A stretch of DNA of 64,000 nucleotides from JADCGM01 sp943368345. Its GTDB lineage: Bacteria > Pseudomonadota > Alphaproteobacteria > Sphingomonadales > Sphingomonadaceae. Shown here in pieces: positions 52,613-63,805 of the stretch. The stretch lies in contig CALRKY020000002.1 in the NCBI GenBank assembly GCA_943368345.1, positions 67,741 through 131,740 on the forward strand, given 5' to 3'. The position numbers were made by a program, and so were the translations under genes. Position 1 is the first letter of the stretch. Each line of letters opens with the position of its first letter. Below the pieces are notes generated by a model. The model was not told the origin of the DNA and did not search any database. It was given only the letters and a program-made list of their open reading frames with translations.

Positions 52613-52627
52613 GAACAAATCTGGAAC
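52613..52627 (+). promoter_or_regulatory. LexA SOS box of the uvrA promoter
   Basis: Exact GAAC-N7-GAAC (spacer AAATCTG), the alphaproteobacterial LexA operator, 11 bases before the uvrA ATG. It should make uvrA damage-inducible, and its closeness to the ATG suggests a very short or leaderless mRNA. Confidence 0.85.
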
Positions 52628-52638
52628 ATATTCCCATC

Positions 52639-55575
<2,937 letters not shown>

Positions 55576-55860
55576 TTCCTCCTCTCCCTTGAGGGGGGGG
55601 TATAGCCATATCGGCTAACACTTGCGCCTATGACCACAATCGCTCGATAGAACGCGGCGGGTTTTCCGCATCCTAGCGGGATTCACCGAGCTGCTTTCTC
55701 GCTGCGTTGTATCGGTTGCTCGAATATCTGCGCATCGACGATAATGAGTCGCGATTCCGACCGATCGATTGCAACTATGTCGAAGGCAATCGCCTGTCGT
55801 GCTGTCGCCGACATAGCGGATGGCATCTGATTTGGAAGGAGACCGGCCCGCCCCTACCGG
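55576..55860. other. Intergenic region between uvrA and the candidate RNA
   Basis: No convincing gene. A minus-strand open frame spans 55615-55890, but it crosses the hairpin region, has no recognisable domain or ribosome site, and starts inside the candidate RNA. A short hairpin TAGCC-GATAT-GGCTA is at about 55602-55616 and could help end the candidate RNA. Confidence 0.45.
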
Positions 55861-55865
55861 CTCCG

Positions 55866-55930
55866 CGCCCTTGTGCCGCGTGAACGGCACTTAGGCGAGC
55901 GCTGGTGTGTGGGCTGCCAACAGCCATTAG
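55866..55930 (-). ncRNA. Candidate template RNA of the DRT3-like system
   Basis: Downstream of the second RT gene, on the same (minus) strand. A hairpin GGCTG-TTGG-CAGCC (55925-55912) is followed at once by CACACAC (55911-55905), then by a linker and a second hairpin GTGCCG-TTCACG-CGGCAC (55890-55873). It is the only ACACAC tract found in the two flanks of the RT pair. As I recall, type 3 defence RT systems carry an RNA with a conserved ACACAC template. The exact 5' and 3' ends are not known and it probably extends beyond these limits. Inference from structure, position and motif. Confidence 0.5.
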
Positions 55931-55950
55931 GTTTGGACGGAGCGCTATGG

Positions 55951-58017
55951 CTAATATACATCTCTATAGCGCTTCGCGTCCAGTTCTCTGGAAAGATTGA
56001 ATCCCGACCAAGACGTAAACCAATTTGACGAGGCCGCAGAAATCTTAGCTAGTTGAGCAGCATTTAATCCAAACAATGCAGCGAACGTAATCTTCGTTGA
56101 ATGTTCAATATATGGACATGCAATCGCATCAAGTAAAAGAATAACACTCTCTGTGTCTTTTCGGCAGTAAACAGCTCTATCAACAAGTATCCTATTGATC
56201 TCCTCGACTAAGAACTGTTTCAGCTCTGAATATTTCGCCCGATTCCGCACGTATTGAAGTGTTACCGAAATACTAAGATGATTGAGAGGTTTGGCTCGTT
56301 CCAACGCGCCATTTTTGCCTCTCATAATTTTAAGATGTTGACATAACGATTCCTGATCCAACCAATATTCTCTGCCAAGCTCGCCAAGTGCGGTCAAGAG
56401 ATACAGCGATTCAACTTCCCTGTAATCGGAAACTTGGTTTTTTCGTAACTGGTGAATTATGTTGTCATGGGCATATTTAAAAACATGATGCCGCAACTCT
56501 AGCGGTAGGTGCAGCTTTCGCAATGCTCGCGCTATAACTGAGACCATCCGTGTTAGGCGGATCGACAAGTTAACGCGGGGTGCAGACGCGTAGGTGAAAA
56601 AGGCAAATTCCAAAACGTTTTCTAGAACGTCCGCTAGCCGCTGATCCGATCTATGGCTGAGCGTGGATCGCGTAAAATCGGAAAGAACGCGATCAATCGC
56701 AGACTCCAAAAGCGCGAACGTAAAATTACCAACTTCGGGGTACGATACTGAAGCAGACTTCAGAATTGTCTTGTATCCAATAATCAAATCGCGACTGCTT
56801 GCAGATGCCGAAAATTTATACACGGGGTCCGTGTGATCATTGTCTTGTTCGACTTGTACAAAACTAGATGATATTCCGCCGCTAATAAGCGTACTTATTG
56901 CGGCTTTTGCAATAGTAATCTCTGTAATTACAGGCTTTTGGTATACTTTAGTCTTCGCCTTATTAACATGCAGCTTCATCGCCGAAAGATGGTGCTCGAT
57001 AACATCGATAATTATTTCACAGTTTACACCGTTATTGAAAAATACGAAATAATCATCGACATATCGAAACACCTCGTAATCTCGTCTATGTAGGAGTTTG
57101 TGGCCTTGTCGTAGTTCTCGTTCTACCTCCACATCAACCGACTGTAATATAACTTCCGCAAATATTCGCGAGAATTCAGGACCAATAATAATGCCGTTTG
57201 TCTCGGCTTGGTTCAATGATTGCATCAGCTTATCGAACTTGGCCGGAAATGTTGAAAGAGACCCCTTTAGGTTATCTTTAACCGGTTGCTTTCCCAGTGT
57301 CGCCCAAGGGAGTGAATGAGTGTAAATGCTATCAAAACACTTCGAAACGTCAATTTGGACCATCGCATCGAAGCGCTTTTCCGCTCGGTGGTAGCGATAG
57401 GACTCAAAGAACTTGAATACATTATTTACAATTCGATAGACAAAAAACGACCCGATCTGATCGTATTCTTTATCTGTTTCCTCAAAGTTCTCTTGTTTAG
57501 ACAAAAGTCTCTCATGCATCCGATCACGATGATTCGAGTATCTAGCTACAGAATAGGGCCTTCTAATGGAAAAATGGCTTCGTCCAGTAAAGTATATGAT
57601 GGAATCAGAATGATCGTTATAGAAGTTTGCCACGAGAATTTGACTAAAAGGATGAGGAATAGATAGGGTTCTAGAATCGTTTTCGCGATGACAAATATCA
57701 AAATGGAAAGGAATCTTGACGGTGTCGGTGTTAGAAAAGGCTATTGATCTGTAGTGCCGCTGCTTTCCGAACTTTACTTCGTGCGAAGTCAAAACTGGCG
57801 AAATCCGATCGATTCCGGTCAGAACGTATATCGCGTCATCAATTGTGTCGGCATCACACTCCCAACGAACGGCATTCCCTATTACCTGCACATCATACTC
57901 TCTGAGCAGGTCGAAAAGGTGTCTATTGCCAAACGAGGCGGGAACCTCAAAAGGCAGTGTGTCTGAAAGGACAGGACGTTGCCGCCGAGAGTGAAGCCGT
58001 TCGCGCTTACGCCTCAT
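55951..58017 (-). CDS. drt3b: Defence reverse transcriptase Drt3b (UG8-like)
   Basis: A 688-residue reverse transcriptase. The palm motifs are motif A QIDVSKCFDSIYTHSL (Asp223), motif B NGIIIGPEFSRIFAEVIL (274-291), motif C FRYVDDYFVFF (Tyr319-Asp322) and motif D LHVNKAKT. All catalytic aspartates are present. The N-terminal region (residues 14-30, RPVLSDTLPFEVPASFG) and length match the UG8/Drt3b class; a long helical C-terminal part (about 360-688) has no endonuclease or maturase signature. The gene overlaps drt3a by 11 bases and is much AT-richer than its neighbours. It would act with Drt3a and an RNA in anti-phage defence. Confidence 0.85.
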   Translation of the reverse strand: MRRKRERLHSRRQRPVLSDTLPFEVPASFGNRHLFDLLREYDVQVIGNAVRWECDADTIDDAIYVLTGIDRISPVLTSHEVKFGKQRHYRSIAFSNTDTVKIPFHFDICHRENDSRTLSIPHPFSQILVANFYNDHSDSIIYFTGRSHFSIRRPYSVARYSNHRDRMHERLLSKQENFEETDKEYDQIGSFFVYRIVNNVFKFFESYRYHRAEKRFDAMVQIDVSKCFDSIYTHSLPWATLGKQPVKDNLKGSLSTFPAKFDKLMQSLNQAETNGIIIGPEFSRIFAEVILQSVDVEVERELRQGHKLLHRRDYEVFRYVDDYFVFFNNGVNCEIIIDVIEHHLSAMKLHVNKAKTKVYQKPVITEITIAKAAISTLISGGISSSFVQVEQDNDHTDPVYKFSASASSRDLIIGYKTILKSASVSYPEVGNFTFALLESAIDRVLSDFTRSTLSHRSDQRLADVLENVLEFAFFTYASAPRVNLSIRLTRMVSVIARALRKLHLPLELRHHVFKYAHDNIIHQLRKNQVSDYREVESLYLLTALGELGREYWLDQESLCQHLKIMRGKNGALERAKPLNHLSISVTLQYVRNRAKYSELKQFLVEEINRILVDRAVYCRKDTESVILLLDAIACPYIEHSTKITFAALFGLNAAQLAKISAASSNWFTSWSGFNLSRELDAKRYRDVY

Positions 58018-59350
58018 ATCGCCATGCCCCCACGATGCGTGCCAAATCTCGTGTGCTGTATTTGGCGAAGCGGCGTTCGGTAAATCCGCGAGCGAAGGAG
58101 TGTCCGTCGATGCGATCCTGCAAAGCAGCGCTATCTAAAGCTGCCACTTTGCTGGCGAGATAGGCGTCTAACCCAGCGAGATGCCCCAGATCAGTGAGGT
58201 GAGAATTGTTGAAATATATGCCAGTGTAAGCGTGTCGCTTGTTGTTTATCAAGCGAGTGTTACCCGTCATGAATTTGATCCTCGCAACCAGCATTTTGGC
58301 TGCGCCTTTTTGATCGAAAATCGCTTGACGATTGTATGCTGCAAACGCGCGATCAATCCTCGCGCGATAGCGCACAACTTTTTTGTGCCCCATTGAAACC
58401 TTGCAGCTCCCACCGGATACGGTGAAACGATAGCCAAGGTAGTCAAACTGGAGGGTTTGTCCCGGACCCGCCGCGCCGGATGTCGTCTTCACCATGTTGA
58501 GTGATAAGTGTTTATCTTGCACAATATCAGCGATTTTTGAAAGATAAGCGCCGGTATAATCGCTAGCGGCTGGCGAAAAGACTATAATTATATCGTCGAC
58601 ATATCGAGCATAGTATGAAACACGTGGCAGTTGTTTGATCTTTTCATCAATTGAGCGCATGTACAGTTCCGACAGAAATGCACTTATGCCTAGACCCCTT
58701 GGTATTCCGATGGTCGAGTTTGCCAGCTGGCCATAAGACGACAAAGCCTGCTTGATATATCGCTTAGAACTAAAACTAATTAGTTGATCGGAATCAAGCT
58801 CCTTAATTAGATCCTTCCTATCTATACTTTCGTAAAAACTGCTTATGTCGGTTCTTACGCAAAAGCTACCAAAGGAGTTATTTAAGCAATCAAAAACCTG
58901 ACTTATAATTGCTCTACGGTTTCCGGCGCGAAGTTTATACAACCTACTAATGTTGTATTGAATCTGCTTACCTATAAAAAACGCGCACGGGTCCGCCGGA
59001 AGAGTGAATAGGGCCGCGCCGTTCGGCCCAGTTCGCTGCTCAAGCTGAATTTGATAGCCAGTAAGGACAGTCTGCGCGACCTCCTCCAATTTGGACTCAA
59101 CGAGCGCCTCACGCACTGCGCGTTCTGCGCGTAGAACATCACGAAGCGGAAGAAGGATTGCATTCAGCGCGTCGTTCGCAACTCCAAGGTTGGCTTTCCT
59201 AGCTGCGCGAATATTGGCTGATGCAGTAGTTATCCGTGCGCTCGCTTCCACCAAATCGGGAAAGAAAGCTCGATCAACGTTTCGACCTCGCCTATTTTCG
59301 ATATCATAGACGCGCCGAAAATTTTGCGCTGAGAAAGTTTGATCAAGCAA
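58007..59350 (-). CDS. drt3a: Defence reverse transcriptase Drt3a (UG3-like)
   Basis: A 447-residue reverse transcriptase. It opens with FSAQNFRRVYDIENRRG, the hallmark of the UG3/Drt3a class. Palm motifs: A RTDISSFYESID (Asp168), B GIPRGLGISAFLSELYM (215-231), C YARYVDDIIIVF (Tyr250-Asp253), and D VKTTSG. Catalytic residues are intact. No nuclease, maturase X or integrase domain is fused. Start codon is TTG; no in-frame ATG is nearby and a GGGG lies about 6 bases upstream. It is the first gene of the unit, with drt3b coupled to it by an 11-base overlap. Codon and base use stand out as AT-rich, suggesting horizontal gain. Confidence 0.87.
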   Translation of the reverse strand: MLDQTFSAQNFRRVYDIENRRGRNVDRAFFPDLVEASARITTASANIRAARKANLGVANDALNAILLPLRDVLRAERAVREALVESKLEEVAQTVLTGYQIQLEQRTGPNGAALFTLPADPCAFFIGKQIQYNISRLYKLRAGNRRAIISQVFDCLNNSFGSFCVRTDISSFYESIDRKDLIKELDSDQLISFSSKRYIKQALSSYGQLANSTIGIPRGLGISAFLSELYMRSIDEKIKQLPRVSYYARYVDDIIIVFSPAASDYTGAYLSKIADIVQDKHLSLNMVKTTSGAAGPGQTLQFDYLGYRFTVSGGSCKVSMGHKKVVRYRARIDRAFAAYNRQAIFDQKGAAKMLVARIKFMTGNTRLINNKRHAYTGIYFNNSHLTDLGHLAGLDAYLASKVAALDSAALQDRIDGHSFARGFTERRFAKYSTRDLARIVGAWRYEA

Positions 59351-59535
59351 TGTTGGCCCCGCGCTGCATTCGTAGCGCAGCTAACGTGCGTTGCAAGGCA
59401 TCATCGCATACTAAAGCGGTTAAATTATTGGGTTACGGTGACAGTGCACTTATTTGCGATTTTAGGACGCTGCCGCCACGGATGAGCTGGCGGCTTGCGA
59501 ATCGGCGCGGCGGCGGGGTCAAACTTGGAGCGCCG
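59351..59535. other. Upstream region of the RT pair
   Basis: About 185 bases between the drt3a start and the gyrA-side palindrome. It is AT-rich near 59400-59470, which fits a promoter for drt3a on the minus strand, but no clear -35/-10 pair could be picked. No ACACAC/GTGTGT tract is present here. Confidence 0.4.
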
Positions 59536-59613
59536 CGTCATCCTGACGAAAGTCAGGATCTCCCTGAAATCGGCCGCCAATTGCTTGGGATCCTGACTTT
59601 CGTCAGGATGACG
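59536..59613. repeat. Long inverted repeat, second copy (25-bp perfect arms)
   Basis: Arms at 59536-59560 and 59589-59613 are perfect reverse complements and are nearly identical to the arms at 6673-6751; the loop differs. It lies 32 bases after the gyrA stop, a position suited to terminating gyrA transcription and insulating the RT genes. Confidence 0.85.
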
Positions 59614-59645
59614 GGTTCGACTTCAGGACGAGGGCCGGTTGAGGA

Positions 59646-62339
59646 TTATTCTGCCTCTTGGGACCCCACTACGCCCGCCTCGTCGGAACCGGCAGCCTCA
59701 ACCCCTTCTCCCTCATCCTCGTCCTCGGCATCGCCGATCTTCGCCGCTGAGACGACATGCTCCTCGTCCGCCACCCGGAAGATCGTCACGCCCTGGGTGT
59801 TGCGGCCCATGACACGGATGTCTTCGACGGTGGTGCGGATCAGCTTGCCCTGGTCGGTGACCAGCATCAGATGTTCGGCGACATCGACCGGGAAGCTGGC
59901 GACGACCGGGCCGTTGCGGTCGGACGTCAGGATGTTGGTGATCCCCTGCCCGCCCCGCCCGGTGCGGCGGTAGGCAAAGGCGCTGGAGCGCTTGCCATAG
60001 CCGTTGGCGGTGATGGTCAGGATGAACTGTTCGGCGGCCTTGAATTCGGCTTCGCGGTCACCGGTCAGCTCGCCCTTGAGATAGGCGTCCCGCTCCTCGG
60101 TCGTCGCGTCAAAGCGGCGCAGGATCGACAGGGAGATGACCTCGTCGCCCTTGCCGAGCGTCATGCCGCGCACCCCGGTTGAGGTCCGGCTGACGAATTC
60201 CCGGACATCATCGGCGGCAAAGCGCATCGCCTTGCCACCGCGCGCCGCCAGCAGCACATCGTCGCCGGCATCGCACAGCGCCACGCCGATCAGCCGGTCG
60301 TCATCATCCTCTTCAAACCTCATGGCGAATTTGCCATTGGTCGGGACGTTGGTGAAGGCATCCATCGAATTGCGGCGAACGCGGCCCTTGGCGGTGGCGA
60401 ACATGACATGCAGCGCGCCCCAGTCCGCCTCGTCCTCCGGCAGCGGCAGGACGGTGGAGATCACCTCCCCTTCGGCCAGCGGGAACAGGTTGGCCATCGC
60501 CCGGCCCTTCGACTGCGGTGTGCCCTCGGGCAGGCGCCAGACCTTCTTGCGATAGACTTTGCCGTGGGTGGAGAAGAACAGCACCGGCGTGTGGGTCGAG
60601 GTGACGAACAGCTCGGTGACGACATCCTCATCCTTGGTGGACATGCCGGACCGGCCCTTGCCGCCGCGCTTCTGCGCCCGGTAGGTGTCCGCAGAGACGC
60701 GCTTGATATAGCCGGTCATGGTGACCGTCACGACCATCTCCTCGCGCTCGATCAGGTCTTCATCGTCGATGTCATCAAGGTTGGCGGTGATCTCGGTGCG
60801 GCGCGGCGTCACGAACGGCTGGACGGTGTCAAACTCGGCGAGCATCACTTCATACAGGCGGGCGCGGTTGCGCAGGATTTCCAGCAATGCCTCAATTGAA
60901 TCGGCCAACTCCTTCAGTTCATCACCAATTTCTTCACGGCCAAGCGCCGTCAGCTTGGACAGGCGCAGATCGAGGATCGCCTTCACCTGCGCCTCGGTCA
61001 GCCGGTAGAGATCGCCCTGATCCTCATGGGCAACCGCTTCAACCAGTTCGAGATAAGGCCGGATTTCCGCTGCATCCCAATCCCGCGCCAGCAGCGTTTC
61101 CCGCGCCGCCGCTGGGGTCGCCGACCCGCGAATGATCCGGACGACTTCGTCGAGATTGGTCACCGCGATAACGAGGCCGAGCAGCAGATGGGCCCGGTCC
61201 CGCGCCTTGGCCAATTCGAACTTGGACCGGCGGGTGATGACCTCCTCCCGAAAGCGGATGAACGCTTCGATGATGTCGCGGAGGTTCATCAACTCCGGGC
61301 GGCCGCCACGGATCGCCAGCATGTTGAAGGCGAAATTGCTCTGGGCCGGGGTGTAGCGATAGACCTGATTGAGCACGACCTCGGGCGTTGCGTCGCGTTT
61401 TAGATCGATGACGATGCGCACGCCTTCGCGGTTCGATTCGTCGCGGATGTCGCTGACGCCTTCGATCCGCTTGTCCTTGACCGCTTCGGCGATCTTTTCA
61501 ACGAGCGCGTTCTTGCCCTGCTGATAGGGAATTTCGGTGAGGATGATCGACCGGCGGTCGCCCCGGCCCTCCTCCACGGTGGAGCGCGCCCGCATCGTCA
61601 CGGAACCACGCCCGGTATGATAGGCGGAATGCAAACCCGCTCGCCCCATCAGGTAGGCCCCGGTCGGAAAATCCGGAGCCGGGATATGCTCCATCAACCC
61701 TTCGACGCTGATGGCCGGATCGGCGATATAGGCACGGCAGGCATCCAGCACTTCGCCAAGATTGTGCGGCGGGATGTTGGTGGCCATGCCAACCGCGATG
61801 CCGCCCGCGCCATTGACCAGCAAATTGGGATAGCGGGCCGGAAGCACCGACGGCTCCCGCTCCTGCCCATCATAATTGGGCACGAAATCGACGGTATCCT
61901 TGTCGAGATCCTCCAGCAGCGCGACGTCGGCGACCTTGGCCAGTCGCGCCTCGGTATAGCGCATCGCGGCGGGGGAATCGGGGTCCATCGAGCCGAAATT
62001 GCCCTGCCCGTCGATCAGCGGCAGCCGCATCGCCCAATCCTGGGTCATCCGGGCCAGCGCGTCATAGATCGAACTGTCGCCGTGCGGGTGATATTTACCC
62101 ATCACATCACCGACGATACGCGCCGATTTGCGGTAGGGCTTACCAGAGGTAAAACCGCTCTCGTAACTGCCATAGAGGATGCGGCGATGTACGGGTTTCA
62201 GCCCGTCGCGCACGTCCGGCAGGGCGCGCGCCACGATCACGCTCATGGCGTAATCGAGGTAGCTCGTTTTCATCTCGTCCACGATCGAAATCGGGCGGAT
62301 ATCGGACGGATCCGTCGGCGGCGTTTGCGTCACGTCCAC
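59646..62339 (-). CDS. gyrA: DNA gyrase subunit A
   Basis: An 897-residue GyrA, the DNA-cleaving subunit of gyrase. The catalytic Tyr is in AAMRYTEARL. The quinolone-determining region reads HPHGDSSIYDALARM, keeping Ser and Asp at the E. coli 83 and 87 positions, so no classical resistance change is present. The C-terminal beta-pinwheel has the GyrA box AQKRGGKG, which separates it from ParC. The last 25 residues are an acidic tail (DAEDEDEGEG...). It is divergent from trmFO, with 146 bases between. Confidence 0.97.
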   Translation of the reverse strand: MDVTQTPPTDPSDIRPISIVDEMKTSYLDYAMSVIVARALPDVRDGLKPVHRRILYGSYESGFTSGKPYRKSARIVGDVMGKYHPHGDSSIYDALARMTQDWAMRLPLIDGQGNFGSMDPDSPAAMRYTEARLAKVADVALLEDLDKDTVDFVPNYDGQEREPSVLPARYPNLLVNGAGGIAVGMATNIPPHNLGEVLDACRAYIADPAISVEGLMEHIPAPDFPTGAYLMGRAGLHSAYHTGRGSVTMRARSTVEEGRGDRRSIILTEIPYQQGKNALVEKIAEAVKDKRIEGVSDIRDESNREGVRIVIDLKRDATPEVVLNQVYRYTPAQSNFAFNMLAIRGGRPELMNLRDIIEAFIRFREEVITRRSKFELAKARDRAHLLLGLVIAVTNLDEVVRIIRGSATPAAARETLLARDWDAAEIRPYLELVEAVAHEDQGDLYRLTEAQVKAILDLRLSKLTALGREEIGDELKELADSIEALLEILRNRARLYEVMLAEFDTVQPFVTPRRTEITANLDDIDDEDLIEREEMVVTVTMTGYIKRVSADTYRAQKRGGKGRSGMSTKDEDVVTELFVTSTHTPVLFFSTHGKVYRKKVWRLPEGTPQSKGRAMANLFPLAEGEVISTVLPLPEDEADWGALHVMFATAKGRVRRNSMDAFTNVPTNGKFAMRFEEDDDDRLIGVALCDAGDDVLLAARGGKAMRFAADDVREFVSRTSTGVRGMTLGKGDEVISLSILRRFDATTEERDAYLKGELTGDREAEFKAAEQFILTITANGYGKRSSAFAYRRTGRGGQGITNILTSDRNGPVVASFPVDVAEHLMLVTDQGKLIRTTVEDIRVMGRNTQGVTIFRVADEEHVVSAAKIGDAEDEDEGEGVEAAGSDEAGVVGSQEAE

Positions 62340-62485
62340 GGTAGGTCAAAATCCTGACTTGAGAGGGAATGTTACAGCCATGTCATCTAAAGAAGTGCGG
62401 CCCGAAACACCAGCGTTTCCGCCGATTTTCGGGCGCAAATACGCATTCATTTGCGTCGCGGCATCGGGCACAGCATAGGCCGGAA

Positions 62486-63805
62486 ATGACAGACGCGGTG
62501 CACATCATCGGCGGCGGCCTCGCGGGGAGCGAAGCGGCCTGGCAATTGGCGCAGGCCGGGGTTCCGGTGATCCTGCATGAAATGCGGCCGGTGCAGGGAA
62601 CCGACGCGCATCAGACCGACGGATTGGCTGAACTTGTCTGCTCCAACAGCTTCCGCTCCGATGACCCGGACAATAATGCGGTGGGCCTGCTCCACGCGGA
62701 AATGCGGCGGATGGGATCGCTCATCTTGCGCGCTGCCGATGCGGCTCGGGTACCAGCCGGGTCAGCGCTCGCGGTCGACCGGGACGCGTTTTCGGCAGGC
62801 GTCACGGCGGCCATTGAGGCCGAACCGCTGGTTGAAATCCGCCGCGAAATTGTCGCCGGATTGCCGCCTGCTGATTGGTCGAGCGTCATCATCGCTACGG
62901 GTCCGCTGACTGCCGCCCCGCTGGCCGAGGCGATCCGCGACCTGACCGGGGAGGACAGCCTCGCCTTCTTCGATGCCATCGCGCCCATCGTGCATTTCGA
63001 CAGCATCAACCGGGACATCGCCTGGTACCAATCGCGCTGGGATAAGGGAGACACCGCAGATTATATCAACTGCCCGATGAACCGCGACGAATATGAGGCG
63101 TTCATCGATGCCATGCTGGCCGGCGAGAAAACCGCGTTCAAGGAATGGGAGGCCAACACCCCCTATTTCGATGGCTGCATGCCGATTGAAGTAATGGCGG
63201 AGCGCGGCCGGGATACCCCGCGATTTGGGCCGATGAAACCTGTTGGCCTGACCGACCCCCGCACCGGTAGGCGCCCCTGGGCGGTGGTGCAGCTTCGGCA
63301 GGACAATGCGCTTGGCACCCTGTTCAACATCGTTGGGTTCCAGACCAAATTGAAACATGCCGAACAGGTCCGGGTGTTCCGGATGATTCCGGGGCTTGAG
63401 ACCGCCGAGTTTGCCCGGCTTGGCGGGCTGCACCGAAATACGTTCATCAAGTCCCCTGCCCTGCTGGACCCGCAACTCCGGTTGAAGGCTGACAAGCGCA
63501 TTCGCTTTGCCGGGCAGATCACTGGCTGCGAGGGCTATGTCGAAAGCGCAGCGGTTGGCCTCATTGCCGGTCGATATGCCACGGCCGAGCGCAAGGGACA
63601 GACCCTGTCGCCCCCGCCAGCGACGACTGCCATCGGCGCACTGTTGTCCCACATCACCGGGGGGGCTGAGGCCTCCAGCTTTCAGCCGATGAACGTCAAT
63701 TTCGGGCTGTTTCCACCGCTGTCTGCCGACGTTCACAAAAAGGAACGCAAGGCCGCGATGGCCGCGCGAGCGCGGGCCGACCTTGAGGATTGGTTGAACG
63801 GTTAG
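62486..63805 (+). CDS. trmFO: Folate/FAD-dependent tRNA m5U54 methyltransferase TrmFO
   Basis: TrmFO (Gid) makes 5-methyluridine at position 54 of tRNA using methylenetetrahydrofolate and FADH2. The 439-residue protein begins VHIIGGGLAGSEAAWQLAQAG (FAD-binding), followed by HEMRP...HQTDGLAELVCSNSFRSDDP, with the catalytic Cys in LVCSNS, and INCPMNRDEYEAF. The C-terminal half has AGQITGCEGYVESAAVGL with the second conserved Cys. ATG at 62486 is chosen as the homologous start; the upstream extension of 39 residues is not conserved. The stop overlaps the stop of the convergent EF-hand gene by two bases. Confidence 0.95.
   Translation: MTDAVHIIGGGLAGSEAAWQLAQAGVPVILHEMRPVQGTDAHQTDGLAELVCSNSFRSDDPDNNAVGLLHAEMRRMGSLILRAADAARVPAGSALAVDRDAFSAGVTAAIEAEPLVEIRREIVAGLPPADWSSVIIATGPLTAAPLAEAIRDLTGEDSLAFFDAIAPIVHFDSINRDIAWYQSRWDKGDTADYINCPMNRDEYEAFIDAMLAGEKTAFKEWEANTPYFDGCMPIEVMAERGRDTPRFGPMKPVGLTDPRTGRRPWAVVQLRQDNALGTLFNIVGFQTKLKHAEQVRVFRMIPGLETAEFARLGGLHRNTFIKSPALLDPQLRLKADKRIRFAGQITGCEGYVESAAVGLIAGRYATAERKGQTLSPPPATTAIGALLSHITGGAEASSFQPMNVNFGLFPPLSADVHKKERKAAMAARARADLEDWLNG

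Noticed and set aside
55615..55890. 91-codon minus-strand open frame between uvrA and drt3b
   Set aside because: It starts within the candidate RNA, has low-complexity basic content and no ribosome site; the region is better explained as non-coding.
55951..59350. Retron, diversity-generating retroelement or group II intron
   Set aside because: Two RTs with UG-type N-termini and no msr-msd-like inverted repeat pair next to an RT, no template/variable repeat pair, no maturase or HNH domain, and no intron domain V fold were seen.
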